From Morganella morganii (lineage in GTDB: Bacteria; Pseudomonadota; Gammaproteobacteria; Enterobacterales; Enterobacteriaceae): 64,000 bases of DNA. The DNA lies in contig NZ_CP066129.1 in the NCBI RefSeq assembly GCF_019242955.1, positions 1,860,001 to 1,924,000 on the forward strand, written 5' to 3'. Shown piece after piece: positions 1 to 7,376 of the stretch (position 1 is the stretch's first letter; each line of letters opens with the position of its first letter). The notes below the pieces were generated by a model that worked only from the letters and a program-made list of their open reading frames with translations, was not told the origin of the DNA and ran no database searches. A program made the translations under genes and the position numbers.

Positions 1-117
1 AAAGCGGATATTATTGTTATCGGTTCCCGCCGTCCGAATATTTCCACCCATCTGCTGGGTTCCACCGCCGGTGGTGTTGTCCGTTATGCCCCGGTATCGG
101 TGATGGTCGTCCGCTGA
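1..117 (+). CDS. UspF-type universal stress protein, C-terminal part
   Basis: The window opens inside this gene; only the last 38 codons and the TGA stop are present. The translated tail carries the [15 protein letters not shown] nucleotide-binding stretch and ends in SVMVVR, typical of the UspF/UspG branch of the universal stress protein family (small cytoplasmic alpha/beta proteins, many binding ATP). 27 of the 38 residues match the end of the next gene, so the two are tandem paralogues. A GC-rich terminator-like hairpin follows at once, so the downstream copy probably has its own promoter. The N-terminal half cannot be judged. Confidence 0.85.
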   Translation, partial: KADIIVIGSRRPNISTHLLGSTAGGVVRYAPVSVMVVR

Positions 118-140
118 GTTCAGCGCGTCTCTGATATTTC

Positions 141-170
141 TCCGGTGGCCTTCAGTGCCACCGGATATTT
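141..170 (+). terminator. Terminator of the first usp gene
   Basis: A perfect 9-bp stem (141-149 with 157-165) with a 7-nt loop is followed by TATTTT, 24 bases after the stop codon. It is a plausible intrinsic terminator, although the T run is interrupted. Confidence 0.7.
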
Positions 171-274
171 TCCTGTCTGTTTCTTCTGAAAAAACATGAT
201 GCCGGGCACGGTGGTTTCCGGTTTATTGCCTATACTTAAATCAAATATAACACGGGCTGACAATGAGGGATGGT

Positions 275-712
275 ATGTATAAAACGATATTAGTTCCTAT
301 TGATGTGACAGAAGATGTACTGACAAGCAATGCACTGAAACATGCGATTTATCTGGCGAAAATGTCACAGGCGAAACTGATGTTGTTTCACTCTGTGCCG
401 GATATTTCTAAATTCTCGATAAGCTATAACTATCACTATGAATTACTGAATTCATTTGCCGAAAAAGCGGTCGCCCGTTCAAAAGAAGAGCTGAAAGCGA
501 TTGCAGAAAAAGTGGATTTACCGGCGGAACAGATCAGCTATTTTGTGGATTACGGCACCCCGAGAGATAAGGTGCTGGCAAAAGCAAAAGAAATTCATGC
601 GGATTTAATTGTTGTCGGTTCGCGGCATCCCAGTATCTCAACGCATCTGCTGGGGTCAACTGCATCGGGGATTGTGGCACACGCACCGATTTCTGTACTG
701 GTTGTCCGCTGA
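275..712 (+). CDS. uspF: UspF-type universal stress protein
   Basis: 145-residue cytoplasmic universal stress protein. It starts MYKTILVPIDV, the usual first beta strand, and has the UspF/G signature [15 protein letters not shown] near residues 113-127 and the ending SVLVVR. E. coli UspF binds ATP and is linked to stress resistance and adhesion; that role here is inferred. An ATG 12 bases upstream (263) would add MRDG, but the Shine-Dalgarno GAGGG at 265-269 sits 5 nt before ATG 275, which fixes the start there. It is a tandem duplicate of the preceding gene. A strong terminator follows. The symbol is given by similarity; uspG is the alternative. Confidence 0.85.
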   Translation: MYKTILVPIDVTEDVLTSNALKHAIYLAKMSQAKLMLFHSVPDISKFSISYNYHYELLNSFAEKAVARSKEELKAIAEKVDLPAEQISYFVDYGTPRDKVLAKAKEIHADLIVVGSRHPSISTHLLGSTASGIVAHAPISVLVVR

Positions 713-730
713 GTATCATGACAGGAACGG

Positions 731-757
731 AAAGGTCCGTAAACACGGACCTTTTTT
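731..757 (+). terminator. Bidirectional terminator between usp and the DUF5339-like gene
   Basis: Stem 731-740 pairs perfectly with 745-754 around an AAAC loop and runs into six Ts on the plus strand. It lies between convergent genes and can serve both, more weakly on the minus strand. Confidence 0.85.
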
Positions 758-770
758 GCAGAAGACAGAA

Positions 771-1064
771 TTACTGTTTTTCCATCGATGCTTTGAATTC
801 TTTCAGTGCATCCAGACCTTGCTGACACGCCATGTCCTGAGTCTCTTCCGGCACGGATTTAATCTGTGTTTTCGCTGTTTCCAGCTGTTGTTTCATGGCA
901 TTGATCTGTGCTGTTGCATCAGCATCGCCTTTGGCTTCCTGTTCTGCAAGTTTGACCATCGCGTCAATCTCGGTGAAATATTCATCACAGACTTTGCTGG
1001 CGTTAGCAGCGAAAGCAGTAACAGAGAACAGGCATCCCAGGGAAATTAGTGTCAGCTTTTTCAT
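771..1064 (-). CDS. Small periplasmic protein, DUF5339-like
   Basis: 97-residue protein with a clear signal peptide (MKKLTLISLGCLFSVTAFA, cleavage likely after AFA). The mature part is about 75 residues, charged and helical, with two cysteines (KVCDEYF and MACQQG) that could form one disulfide in the periplasm. It resembles the DUF5339 family of small enterobacterial secreted proteins, whose function is unknown. AAGG lies 6 nt before the ATG. It is monocistronic, convergent with the usp gene and ended by the shared terminator. Family assignment is from memory of the pattern, so moderate confidence; being a real secreted protein is much surer. Confidence 0.7.
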   Translation of the reverse strand: MKKLTLISLGCLFSVTAFAANASKVCDEYFTEIDAMVKLAEQEAKGDADATAQINAMKQQLETAKTQIKSVPEETQDMACQQGLDALKEFKASMEKQ

Positions 1065-1259
1065 TATAGACCTTATGTTGTAGGCAGGAACGGATATGAA
1101 TAATTAATCAATATGCCCCGAAATATCATGGAATATATATAAGAATAAGATGAATCTCAGAATAACTACTTACTTTTTGCATAAGAATAACATGGCCGGG
1201 AATGACTGATCACACAATGAACAATTTGTGCGGATGCAATTGAAACGCATTCTTATTTG

Positions 1260-1288
1260 TTGACAGGTTATGGACGTAACAATATTGT
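1260..1288 (+). promoter_or_regulatory. Sigma70 promoter of the 136-aa gene
   Basis: A consensus TTGACA (1260-1265), a 17-bp spacer and TATTGT (1283-1288) lie about 34 bases before the ATG at 1322. Confidence 0.65.
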
Positions 1289-1321
1289 ACCAATGAATAC
1301 AAAAAAGATTACGGAGTAATT

Positions 1322-1732
1322 ATGTCAGCAGTTAATTTTGTTCATATGGATACCACTGCATTTCCTGTGGTGATAATGCAGTCATTCCCGGAAAATATGG
1401 CACAGACAGAACAATGGGTGAAAGAGCTGGATGCACTACTGGATAAGCAGACACCTTTTGCCTTAATTTATCCGCCGAAAACAGGTCCGGAAAAACCGGA
1501 TACGCAGGAAGATATGGATGCACGGAAGTATGTCCGCCGCTGGCTGAAAACCGGAAAAGAGAAAATGGCGGCATATTGCAGCGTAATGATCCTGACTGTT
1601 AACCGGGAAACCGGCGATAAAGCACAACTGGAAAAATTCGCGCCGATGGCCGGTGCCGTTTACGGTGTACCGGTATTTGTGGCGGATGATATGGCTGCGG
1701 CACAGGCAAAGGCGGCAGAAGTTACCGCCTGA
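1322..1732 (+). CDS. Conserved hypothetical cytosolic protein, 136 aa
   Basis: I do not recognise a characterised family. The protein is soluble with no signal peptide or membrane segment. It alternates hydrophobic strands (FPVVIMQSFP, FALIYPP, AYCSVMILTV, VYGVPVFVADD) and helices, suggesting an alpha/beta fold of about 130 residues, and ends in an Ala-rich helix. The Shine-Dalgarno GGAG lies 6 nt before the ATG, and a good sigma70 promoter lies about 34 bp upstream. It is monocistronic and convergent with the TetR gene. The clean start signals make it a real gene; its function is open. Confidence 0.7.
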   Translation: MSAVNFVHMDTTAFPVVIMQSFPENMAQTEQWVKELDALLDKQTPFALIYPPKTGPEKPDTQEDMDARKYVRRWLKTGKEKMAAYCSVMILTVNRETGDKAQLEKFAPMAGAVYGVPVFVADDMAAAQAKAAEVTA

Positions 1733-1758
1733 AGGCAGATGTTAACAGTAACTGCTGT

Positions 1759-2397
1759 TCATTGGGGTGTTAATTTGTGGCGGAGGTAACAGGCGGTTAT
1801 CTCCACGGATAACGGCAGTTGCTTTTCAATAAATTCCGCCGTTGGTTTCTTATGCTGATGACTGAAAACCGGCAGATAAAGGTCGGCTTTCAGCATTTCC
1901 AGAAAACGGGCGGCAACAGCCAGCAATGTTTCCTCCGACGCGGCAATTCCCGGCAGTGTTTTCAGCCCGGCAGCCAGTTGCTGTGCGGCGCGCAGCGGGC
2001 CCGCGCGGTAAAATTGTTCACTGATTTGCGGGAAGCGCTGTGATTCCGCCAGAATCAGCTGATATAAACCGAGTGACTGCGGGTGAACAATACTGTTCAG
2101 GTAACGTCTTCCGCTGGTGTATAACAATGTTTCCGCATCGGTGGCTGCTTCCGGTTCTTCCTCTTCATTATCCTCAAAAATTCCGCTGATAAGATGTTCT
2201 ATAACCGCCAGAAAAAGCGCTTCTTTCCCGCCGAAAGAGGTATACAGTGTGGAGCGTGAACCGCCGGATTGCTCAATAATCATATCCAGTGTCGTGCCTT
2301 CGTAACCATGAAGGATAAAAACATCCGCAGCGGCAGTAAGAATGGCATGACGGCGGCGCTGCCCTTTCGGGGTTAATGGTGACGGGGTTGGTGACAT
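1759..2397 (-). CDS. TetR/AcrR-family transcriptional regulator
   Basis: Helix-turn-helix repressor of the TetR family. The DNA-binding domain is RRRHAILTAAADVFILHGYEG followed by the recognition segment TLDMIIEQSGGSRSTLYTSF and GGKEALF. The rest (about 150 residues) is a ligand-binding helical domain resembling the AefR-type C-terminal group, with an acidic insert (EDNEEEEPEA). The frame stays open to an ATG at 2481 (240 aa), but that ATG lies inside a palindrome and has no visible ribosome site. ATG 2397 gives 212 aa, normal for the family, with GGAG rather far (12 nt) upstream; the start is uncertain. It is divergent from yjjPB, the likeliest target along with its own gene. Confidence 0.8.
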   Translation of the reverse strand: MSPTPSPLTPKGQRRRHAILTAAADVFILHGYEGTTLDMIIEQSGGSRSTLYTSFGGKEALFLAVIEHLISGIFEDNEEEEPEAATDAETLLYTSGRRYLNSIVHPQSLGLYQLILAESQRFPQISEQFYRAGPLRAAQQLAAGLKTLPGIAASEETLLAVAARFLEMLKADLYLPVFSHQHKKPTAEFIEKQLPLSVEITACYLRHKLTPQ

Positions 2398-2478
2398 AAC
2401 AGATACGGGCTCCGGTAACAGTGACAAGCTCTGATTTAACCACGCCGCGCCGGATTGCTCAATAGCCCGTTTCCCTGC

Positions 2479-2503
2479 CATACTGCAATTACGGTACAGT
2501 ATG
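2479..2503. promoter_or_regulatory. Candidate TetR-family operator
   Basis: Seven-base arms CATACTG (2479-2485) and CAGTATG (2497-2503) are separated by 11 bp. This size and symmetry are usual for TetR-family operators. It lies between the divergent regulator and yjjP, covering the upstream ATG of the regulator frame. The role is inferred from position. Confidence 0.45.
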
Positions 2504-2620
2504 ACGATTTATTATCAAACTATTGATCAAACCCAGTGAGTTGTTAATACAAAGAATTAGAATAGCGGGAAAGTCGGACCATCAACGGTTAACGGTAAAA
2601 CTATGGGGCAGGGGAAAGAG

Positions 2621-3391
2621 GTGACTCAGGATATGCAGCGGACTATCACCCGTTTGTGTATCGAATGCGGGCTGCTGCTGTTACAGCATGGCGCGGAAAG
2701 TATGCTGGTGGAAGAACTGGCGGGGCGGACAGGAAAAGCACTCGGGGCAGATCAGGTGGATTGCGCCATCTCGGCGAATGCCATTGTGCTCACCACGATC
2801 ATTGACGGGCACTGCCTGACATCCACCCGTAAGGTGGTGGATCGCGGTATCAATATGCATATCGTGACGGAGGTGCAGCATGTGGTGATCCTCGCGGAGC
2901 ACGGACATCTGGACTGCAAAGGGGTGCAGAAAAAATTCGCGCATATGAAACCGCTGCGCTATCCGCGCTGGGTAATGGTGCTGATGGTGGCACTGTCCTG
3001 CGCCTGTTTCTGCAAACTGAATAACGGCGGCTGGGACGGGGCGGTGATTACCTTTGCGGCCAGTGGTTGCGCCATGTATGTCCGTCAGGTGCTGACCGCA
3101 CGGCATATGAACCCGCTGATTAACTTCTGTTTTACGGCGTTTGTTGCCACGATGGTGGCGGGAATGATGCTGAAAATCCCGCTGTTTTCGGCAACATCCG
3201 GTATTGCCATGGCCGCGAGCGTACTGCTGCTGGTTCCGGGGTTCCCGCTGATCAATGCGGTTGCGGATATGTTCAAAGGACATGTTAACACCGGTCTTGC
3301 CCGCTGGGCGATGGCCAGTCTGCTTACCCTGGCAACCTGTATCGGTATCTTTACCGCAATTACACTCGGCAGCCTGAGGGACTGGATATGA
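2621..3391 (+). CDS. yjjP: YjjP subunit of a split ThrE-type exporter
   Basis: Inner-membrane protein of the ThrE/DUF1212 family. With YjjB it forms a two-gene version of the threonine/serine exporter fold; the E. coli pair has been linked to succinate export. The soluble N-terminal part contains [16 protein letters not shown] and CLTSTRKV, and five hydrophobic segments follow, including [19 protein letters not shown] and [20 protein letters not shown]. The longest ORF begins at ATG 2603. A GTG at 2621 gives 256 aa, exactly the E. coli length with aligned N termini, and is preceded by GGGGAAAGAG; ATG 2633 is a third option. The ATGA overlap with yjjB implies coupled translation. The divergent TetR gene may control it. 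Confidence 0.85.
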   Translation: MTQDMQRTITRLCIECGLLLLQHGAESMLVEELAGRTGKALGADQVDCAISANAIVLTTIIDGHCLTSTRKVVDRGINMHIVTEVQHVVILAEHGHLDCKGVQKKFAHMKPLRYPRWVMVLMVALSCACFCKLNNGGWDGAVITFAASGCAMYVRQVLTARHMNPLINFCFTAFVATMVAGMMLKIPLFSATSGIAMAASVLLLVPGFPLINAVADMFKGHVNTGLARWAMASLLTLATCIGIFTAITLGSLRDWI

Positions 3392-3864
3392 TGACGATAT
3401 TATCCTTCCTGGCAGCACTGGCACAGGATATGCTGCTGGCGGCGATCCCCGCGGCCGGGTTTGCCATGGTATTCAATGTGCCGAAACGGGCACTGAAATA
3501 TTGTGCACTGCTGGGGGCAATCGGCCACGGCAGCCGGTTTATCCTGATTGCCGCCGGTTTTGATATTGTCTCCGCCACATTCTGGGCATCGGTTCTGGTC
3601 GGGATCATCGGTATTCAGTGGTCCCGCTGGTGGCTGGCACACCCGAAAGTTTTTACGGTGGCGGCCATTATTCCGATGTTTCCGGGAATTAATGCCTATA
3701 TGGCGATGCTGGCGGTTATTAAACTGTCGCAGTCAGGTTTTACCCCTGAACTGCTGGAAATGCTGGTGAGTAATTTTCTGCGGGCGGCCTTTGTGGTCGG
3801 CGCTTTATCCATCGGGCTGTCAGTCCCCGGTTTATGGCTTTACCGCAAGCGTCCGCGCGTTTAA
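3388..3864 (+). CDS. yjjB: YjjB subunit of a split ThrE-type exporter
   Basis: 158-residue inner-membrane protein with about five membrane segments (DUF3815, the C-terminal half of the ThrE exporter). The motifs [20 protein letters not shown] and [17 protein letters not shown] are typical. It partners YjjP, whose stop codon overlaps its start by four bases (ATGA). The length matches E. coli YjjB. The 3' end overlaps the stop of a small minus-strand ORF, so the two transcripts are convergent. No terminator hairpin is obvious just downstream. Confidence 0.88.
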   Translation: MMTILSFLAALAQDMLLAAIPAAGFAMVFNVPKRALKYCALLGAIGHGSRFILIAAGFDIVSATFWASVLVGIIGIQWSRWWLAHPKVFTVAAIIPMFPGINAYMAMLAVIKLSQSGFTPELLEMLVSNFLRAAFVVGALSIGLSVPGLWLYRKRPRV

Positions 3865-4034
3865 CTGATACGGGTCAGATTCAGAATAATGTCCATCACC
3901 GGTTTATCGGTCACACTAATCTGAATCTGCACCCGGTTATTGCTCTCCTGCACACGGACATCAACTTCTTCCTCATTATGGGCACAGGCAGTGCCGACTA
4001 TCTCATCGATCATCTCATCAACCAGCGGATGCAT
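3861..4034 (-). CDS. Small acidic protein, 57 aa
   Basis: An ORF read directly from the sequence: [20 protein letters not shown] at the start, then [20 protein letters not shown] and a 17-residue tail ending NLTRIS. GGAG lies 7 nt before the ATG, which is ideal. The protein is acidic and soluble, with alternating hydrophobic residues in VDVRVQ and VQIQISV that suggest a beta hairpin. I do not recognise the family. It ends in a three-base overlap with the convergent yjjB stop. The ribosome site and balanced composition support a real gene, but without homologues it remains a prediction. Confidence 0.5.
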   Translation of the reverse strand: MHPLVDEMIDEIVGTACAHNEEEVDVRVQESNNRVQIQISVTDKPVMDIILNLTRIS

Positions 4035-4213
4035 GATTATTCTCCAAAATTATTATTGATGTCAGCAGAGTATAAAGTTTCGGATTAAAACCATTCTGTA
4101 AAAAAACGCCCTAAAAAGGCCTTATCCGGCGGATTGGCGGATAAATAAAAGATCTGAGGCGATAATTCCTGCGCAGCGTGGCATAATTGTCCTCCCCGGT
4201 ATTCTGTTGGTTT

Positions 4214-5212
4214 ATGATTTATATGCATATTTTTCAATCATTTCGTATTTTATTATTTTTATTTTGTGTTATTACGTTTGCCGCCGGTGCTGCAGCACCG
4301 GAACGGTTCGACGAGGCAAAAATAGTTGCCCGTGAGAAGGTCTATCACGACCAGAACCGTAATCCGCAGGGAGAGGGTACGCTCTATTGCGGCTGTCAGT
4401 GGGACTGGGCCGGAAAATCCGGCGGCCGGGTGGATCTCAGCAGTTGCGGCTATCGTGTGCGGGCACAGGTGACCCGTGCAGAGCGGATTGAGTGGGAGCA
4501 TATCGTTCCGGCCTGGGTTTTCGGGCATCAGCGTCAGTGCTGGCAGAACGGCGGACGCAAAAACTGTATCAGTGAAGACCCGGTATTCCGCGCTATGGAG
4601 GCCGATCTTCACAATCTCGCCCCGTCGGTCGGTGAAGTTAACGGTGATCGCAGTAACTTCCGGTACGGCATCGCCCGCGGTGCCGGTTCACTGAGTTACG
4701 GGCAGTGCACCAGCCGGGTGGATTTTAAACAGCGTGTTTTCGAGCCGCGCGATGAAGTCAAAGGTGAGGTGGCGCGTGTCTGGTTTTATATGCATGACCG
4801 CTACGACCTGGCAATGTCAGAACAGCAGCAGAAATTACTGATGGTCTGGGACAGCGAATTTCCGCCGTCGGCCGCCGAGCGGGAACGGGATCGCCGTATC
4901 AGTGCGGTGACCGGGCAGTCAAACCCGTTTGTGACCGGTGAACGACGCTGGGAACAGGGGCATATCAACAGTGCTGACGGTATTTTTACCCGTCTGCCGT
5001 CTGCGCCGGTAACACCGGTGAAAGTACCGCCGAAAGCAGAAAAAAAAGCGGCTGATCAGCGTATCCGCGGTAATCGTAACAGCAGGATTTACCACTTTCC
5101 GGATTGCCCCGGCTATAACCGGATCAGCAGTAAAAATATTGAAATGTTCCCGGATGCGGTATCCGCGCAGGCAGCAGGTTACAGCATGGCGAAAAACTGC
5201 AAAGCACGCTGA
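4214..5212 (+). CDS. Secreted endonuclease I with C-terminal sunset-like domain
   Basis: The N terminus is a hydrophobic signal (FRILLFLFCVITFAAGAAA). The central 220 residues match the endonuclease I (EndA) family of periplasmic or secreted DNA nucleases: the catalytic segment ERIEWEHIVPAWVFG near residue 97 provides the essential His, followed by LHNLAPSVGEVNGDRSNFRY with the metal-binding Asn positions, and many cysteines for disulfides. Unlike E. coli EndA (235 aa), a basic linker and a domain of about 50 residues follow, with IRGNRNSRIYHFPDCPGY and a final AAGYSMAKNC. These look like the Ada-type 'sunset' metal-binding module. The start is uncertain: ATG 4214 is used, with ATG 4223 or TTG 4187 possible, and none has a good ribosome site. 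Confidence 0.8.
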   Translation: MIYMHIFQSFRILLFLFCVITFAAGAAAPERFDEAKIVAREKVYHDQNRNPQGEGTLYCGCQWDWAGKSGGRVDLSSCGYRVRAQVTRAERIEWEHIVPAWVFGHQRQCWQNGGRKNCISEDPVFRAMEADLHNLAPSVGEVNGDRSNFRYGIARGAGSLSYGQCTSRVDFKQRVFEPRDEVKGEVARVWFYMHDRYDLAMSEQQQKLLMVWDSEFPPSAAERERDRRISAVTGQSNPFVTGERRWEQGHINSADGIFTRLPSAPVTPVKVPPKAEKKAADQRIRGNRNSRIYHFPDCPGYNRISSKNIEMFPDAVSAQAAGYSMAKNCKAR

Positions 5213-5283
5213 TGTGCGGCGGATAACAGAAATGTGGCAAAAATGTTAAATGTCTGCAGATTTTAATTGCTGAAAAGAAAGTA

Positions 5284-5317
5284 TTGTCATTATACTGTCA
5301 CAAAGTCAGTTTAGTGT
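5284..5317 (+). promoter_or_regulatory. Pho box and -10 element of phoH
   Basis: TTGTCAT (5284-5290), TATA, CTGTCAC (5295-5301) match the two 7-bp repeats of the PhoB box with the canonical 4-bp gap. Ten bases further is TAGTGT (5312-5317), the same spacing to a -10 as in the phoA promoter. E. coli phoH belongs to the Pho regulon, so PhoB activation under phosphate limitation is the expected control. The start site would be near 5324. Confidence 0.8.
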
Positions 5318-5347
5318 TCGCTTTAGTTTGTCATCTGAGGATAACGA

Positions 5348-5518
5348 ATGCGACATACAGACGAACGACAGTACCGGCCGGTGATAAATACCCTGAACAA
5401 CAGGGCGGATTTATCACCGGCTTTTTTTTATCTGAATGTTCACTCATGGCTTGAGGGGAGCCGCCGGTTGCTAACTCACTGTTTCAGTTATTCCGTCATC
5501 ATAAATCAACAGGATTAA
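5348..5518 (+). CDS. Candidate leader peptide of phoH, 56 codons
   Basis: An ATG 7 nt after GAGG opens a 56-codon frame beginning MRHTDERQYRPVINTLNN and ending YSVIINQQD. The terminator hairpin lies inside codons 11-25, and the TAA stop is four bases before the phoH ATG. Translation of the frame would have to unfold the terminator, and its stop could feed ribosomes to phoH. The peptide has no signal or known motif, and no run of one amino acid that would suggest classical amino-acid attenuation. Position and ribosome site are visible; that it is translated and regulatory is inference. Confidence 0.45.
   Translation: MRHTDERQYRPVINTLNNRADLSPAFFYLNVHSWLEGSRRLLTHCFSYSVIINQQD
5377..5429 (+). terminator. 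Terminator-like hairpin in the phoH leader (attenuator candidate)
   Basis: A perfect 13-bp stem (5377-5389 with 5409-5421) encloses a second stem (CCCTG with CAGGG) and runs into eight Ts. It lies about 53 nt after the predicted start site and 93 bp before the phoH ATG. There is no gene in 5213-5347 that it obviously closes, so an attenuator role for phoH is likely. Confidence 0.75.
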
Positions 5519-5522
5519 GATT

Positions 5523-6308
5523 ATGGGCAGACAAAAAGCGGTAGTCAGAGCACGCAAAGAGGCAAAACGAATGAGCCGGAAAGAGTCGCGCAGGGCACGT
5601 TTTAATGATGATAATGTGGCGGTATTTATCCCGGCAGGCGGGGTGGAAGCCATCGGTATGGCGCGGGAAAAACGCGATAACAGTACTGTTTTGCCGCGAA
5701 ATGATGCGCAGGATAAATACATCCGGGCGATAGCCCATAAACAGCTGATTATTGCCAACGGCGAGGCGGGGTGCGGTAAAACCTTTATCAGTACCGCACT
5801 GGCGGCAGATGCGCTGATTAATAAGGAAATAGAGCGGATTATTGTCACCCGTCCGGTATTACAGGCGGAAGAAGATCTGGGCTTTCTGCCCGGGGATATC
5901 AGTGAAAAATTCGCCCCGTATTTCCGGCCGGTATATGACGTTCTGGTGAAACGGATGGGTGCTTCATTTTTGCAGTATTGTCTGCGTCCGGAGATAGGTA
6001 AGGTGGAAATTGCGCCGTTTGCCTATATGCGCGGGCGAACCTTTGAGAATGCGGTGGTGATCCTCGATGAGGCGCAAAACGTGACTGTCACACAAATGAA
6101 AATGTTTCTGACCAGGATGGGGGAAAATGTGACAGTTATTGTCAACGGTGATGTCAGTCAGTGTGATTTACCGGGCAATGTCCCGTCCGGGCTGGCAGAT
6201 GCGCTGCGCCGTTTCCGGGATGATGAAATGGTGTCAGTGGTGTCTTTCACACAGGATGACTGCGTGCGTTCATCGCTTTGTCTGCGGGCATTACAGGCGT
6301 ATAACTGA
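5523..6308 (+). CDS. phoH: PhoH family ATPase
   Basis: 261-residue cytoplasmic P-loop protein, nearly the length of E. coli PhoH (262). The basic N terminus (MGRQKAVVRARKEAKR) precedes Walker A GEAGCGKT at residues 80-87, the family motif TRPVLQAEEDLGFLPGDI at 109-126 and Walker B VVILDEAQ at 178-185, followed by GDVSQCDLP. PhoH proteins are ATPases, probably acting on RNA and induced by phosphate starvation; the exact role is unsettled. The ribosome site AGGA lies upstream of ATG 5523. Expression is predicted to depend on the Pho box and the leader upstream. A terminator follows. Confidence 0.95.
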   Translation: MGRQKAVVRARKEAKRMSRKESRRARFNDDNVAVFIPAGGVEAIGMAREKRDNSTVLPRNDAQDKYIRAIAHKQLIIANGEAGCGKTFISTALAADALINKEIERIIVTRPVLQAEEDLGFLPGDISEKFAPYFRPVYDVLVKRMGASFLQYCLRPEIGKVEIAPFAYMRGRTFENAVVILDEAQNVTVTQMKMFLTRMGENVTVIVNGDVSQCDLPGNVPSGLADALRRFRDDEMVSVVSFTQDDCVRSSLCLRALQAYN

Positions 6309-6317
6309 TTCACAGCA

Positions 6318-6350
6318 GCTGCGGCAGAGAACCTGCCGCAGCCTGTTTAT
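6318..6350 (+). terminator. Terminator between phoH and the siderophore reductase
   Basis: A perfect 10-bp stem (6318-6327 with 6333-6342) and an AGAAC loop, followed by CTGTTTAT. It separates convergent genes and probably serves both. Confidence 0.75.
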
Positions 6351-6352
6351 CA

Positions 6353-7177
6353 TCAGTCGTCAGCATCCATCACATCATGGCGCTGGCGGTGATAACCCTC
6401 TTCATCATAACCGAAGCGCCAGTAAGGGATCGCATACATCTGGCTGTGTTCCCCGTTCAGTTCCCGGCGCACATAGCGGCGCAGATCCCTGACCATCGCA
6501 TCTTCCCCGGCAATCCAGAACGTACACTCTGTCACATCGGCGACCGGCCAGCTTTTAAACAGTGCGGTGATCTCCGCAGTTTTCTCCGTACCGCCGGTTA
6601 CCCAGTGCAGGGTGATACCGGCCGGTTTGTTCAGCTCCTGCTGATCCTCAGCATGATCGATACGGATAACCACATTTCCCTGCGCCTCAGCGGGCATTTT
6701 TTCCAGCAGTGCGGCAACCGCAGGCAGTGCGGTTAAATCAGCCGCCATATAATAGTGTTTTGCTGCCGGTAACAGCGGATCAGGCCCGCCGGGATTGGTA
6801 ATCCCGAGATAATCACCCGGTTTGGCATTTCTCGCGAAATCCACTGCCGGGCCGGCATCATCGTGCATGGCGAATTCAATATCGATTTCTTTCAGTTCAG
6901 GGCGGATTGCTCGCACCGTATAGGTACGGGCAACCGGACGTGGTTTGTCTTCCGGCCAGACCGGTCCTTTATCTGACAGTACCGGCAGTGCAGGCGGGTT
7001 CGGCGCGTCTTTGGCAATAAACAGCTTGAGGTGTCCGCCTTCACAATCTGCCGGATAGGTGTCCAGAGAATCTGCCGTAAAGGTAATTCGGCGCAGATTG
7101 GGGGTAACATCGGTAAAGGATTTCACCTGAATAAGACGCGGTGGTGCAGGGCAGTAGATATTTTTTTCCCGGCTCAT
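6353..7177 (-). CDS. Siderophore-interacting protein, ferric-siderophore reductase (YqjH/ViuB type)
   Basis: 274-residue cytoplasmic flavoprotein of the SIP family, which releases iron from imported ferric siderophores with NAD(P)H. The FAD-binding part contains GGHLKLF and PVARTYTVRAIRP (the RxYT motif, residues about 80-92), then GDYLGITNPGGPD. The C-terminal SIP domain has YYMAADLTALPAVAALL and TFWIAGEDAMVRDLRRYVR. ATG 7177 is chosen: GGAG lies 8 nt upstream, whereas the longer frame opens with TTG. A Fur box lies about 70 bp upstream, so iron repression is likely. The siderophore uptake cluster at 13-18 kb is a natural partner. Confidence 0.9.
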   Translation of the reverse strand: MSREKNIYCPAPPRLIQVKSFTDVTPNLRRITFTADSLDTYPADCEGGHLKLFIAKDAPNPPALPVLSDKGPVWPEDKPRPVARTYTVRAIRPELKEIDIEFAMHDDAGPAVDFARNAKPGDYLGITNPGGPDPLLPAAKHYYMAADLTALPAVAALLEKMPAEAQGNVVIRIDHAEDQQELNKPAGITLHWVTGGTEKTAEITALFKSWPVADVTECTFWIAGEDAMVRDLRRYVRRELNGEHSQMYAIPYWRFGYDEEGYHRQRHDVMDADD

Positions 7178-7245
7178 GCGCAATTCTCCGTTTTATTGTT
7201 GTTAGTTTCGTTATATCTATTTCGCGGAGTGTATCAGGAATTTAG

Positions 7246-7264
7246 AAGAATGGTAATCATTATC
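7246..7264. promoter_or_regulatory. Fur box upstream of the siderophore reductase
   Basis: 16 of 19 positions match the Fur consensus, with a perfect AATCATTATC half. It is centred about 78 bp upstream of the reductase ATG, in the promoter region. Confidence 0.75.
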
Positions 7265-7276
7265 AATAAAATTATT

Positions 7277-7309
7277 AAAAAAAGCACACCGCATGGGGGT
7301 GCGGTGTGC
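7277..7309 (-). terminator. Terminator of the cytochrome bd operon
   Basis: A perfect 10-bp stem (7284-7293 with 7300-7309) with seven Ts after it on the minus strand, 68 bp beyond the last gene of the cydAB operon. Confidence 0.9.
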
Positions 7310-7376
7310 CGGGCAATGCAGCTGTATAAACAGTGCATGACGTACTGATGAGGTACTTACTGATGAGATATGACGA

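Noticed and set aside
2681-3424. 247-codon minus-strand ORF opposite yjjP
   Set aside because: Shadow frame; His/Arg/Gln-rich without domain content.
3834-4088. 84-codon plus-strand ORF after yjjB
   Set aside because: Starts inside yjjB, no ribosome site, and it is antisense to the better supported 57-codon ORF.
4100-4160. Possible terminator TTATCCG/CGGATAA after the small acidic gene region
   Set aside because: Imperfect, with no T run and the wrong orientation for the gene ends nearby.
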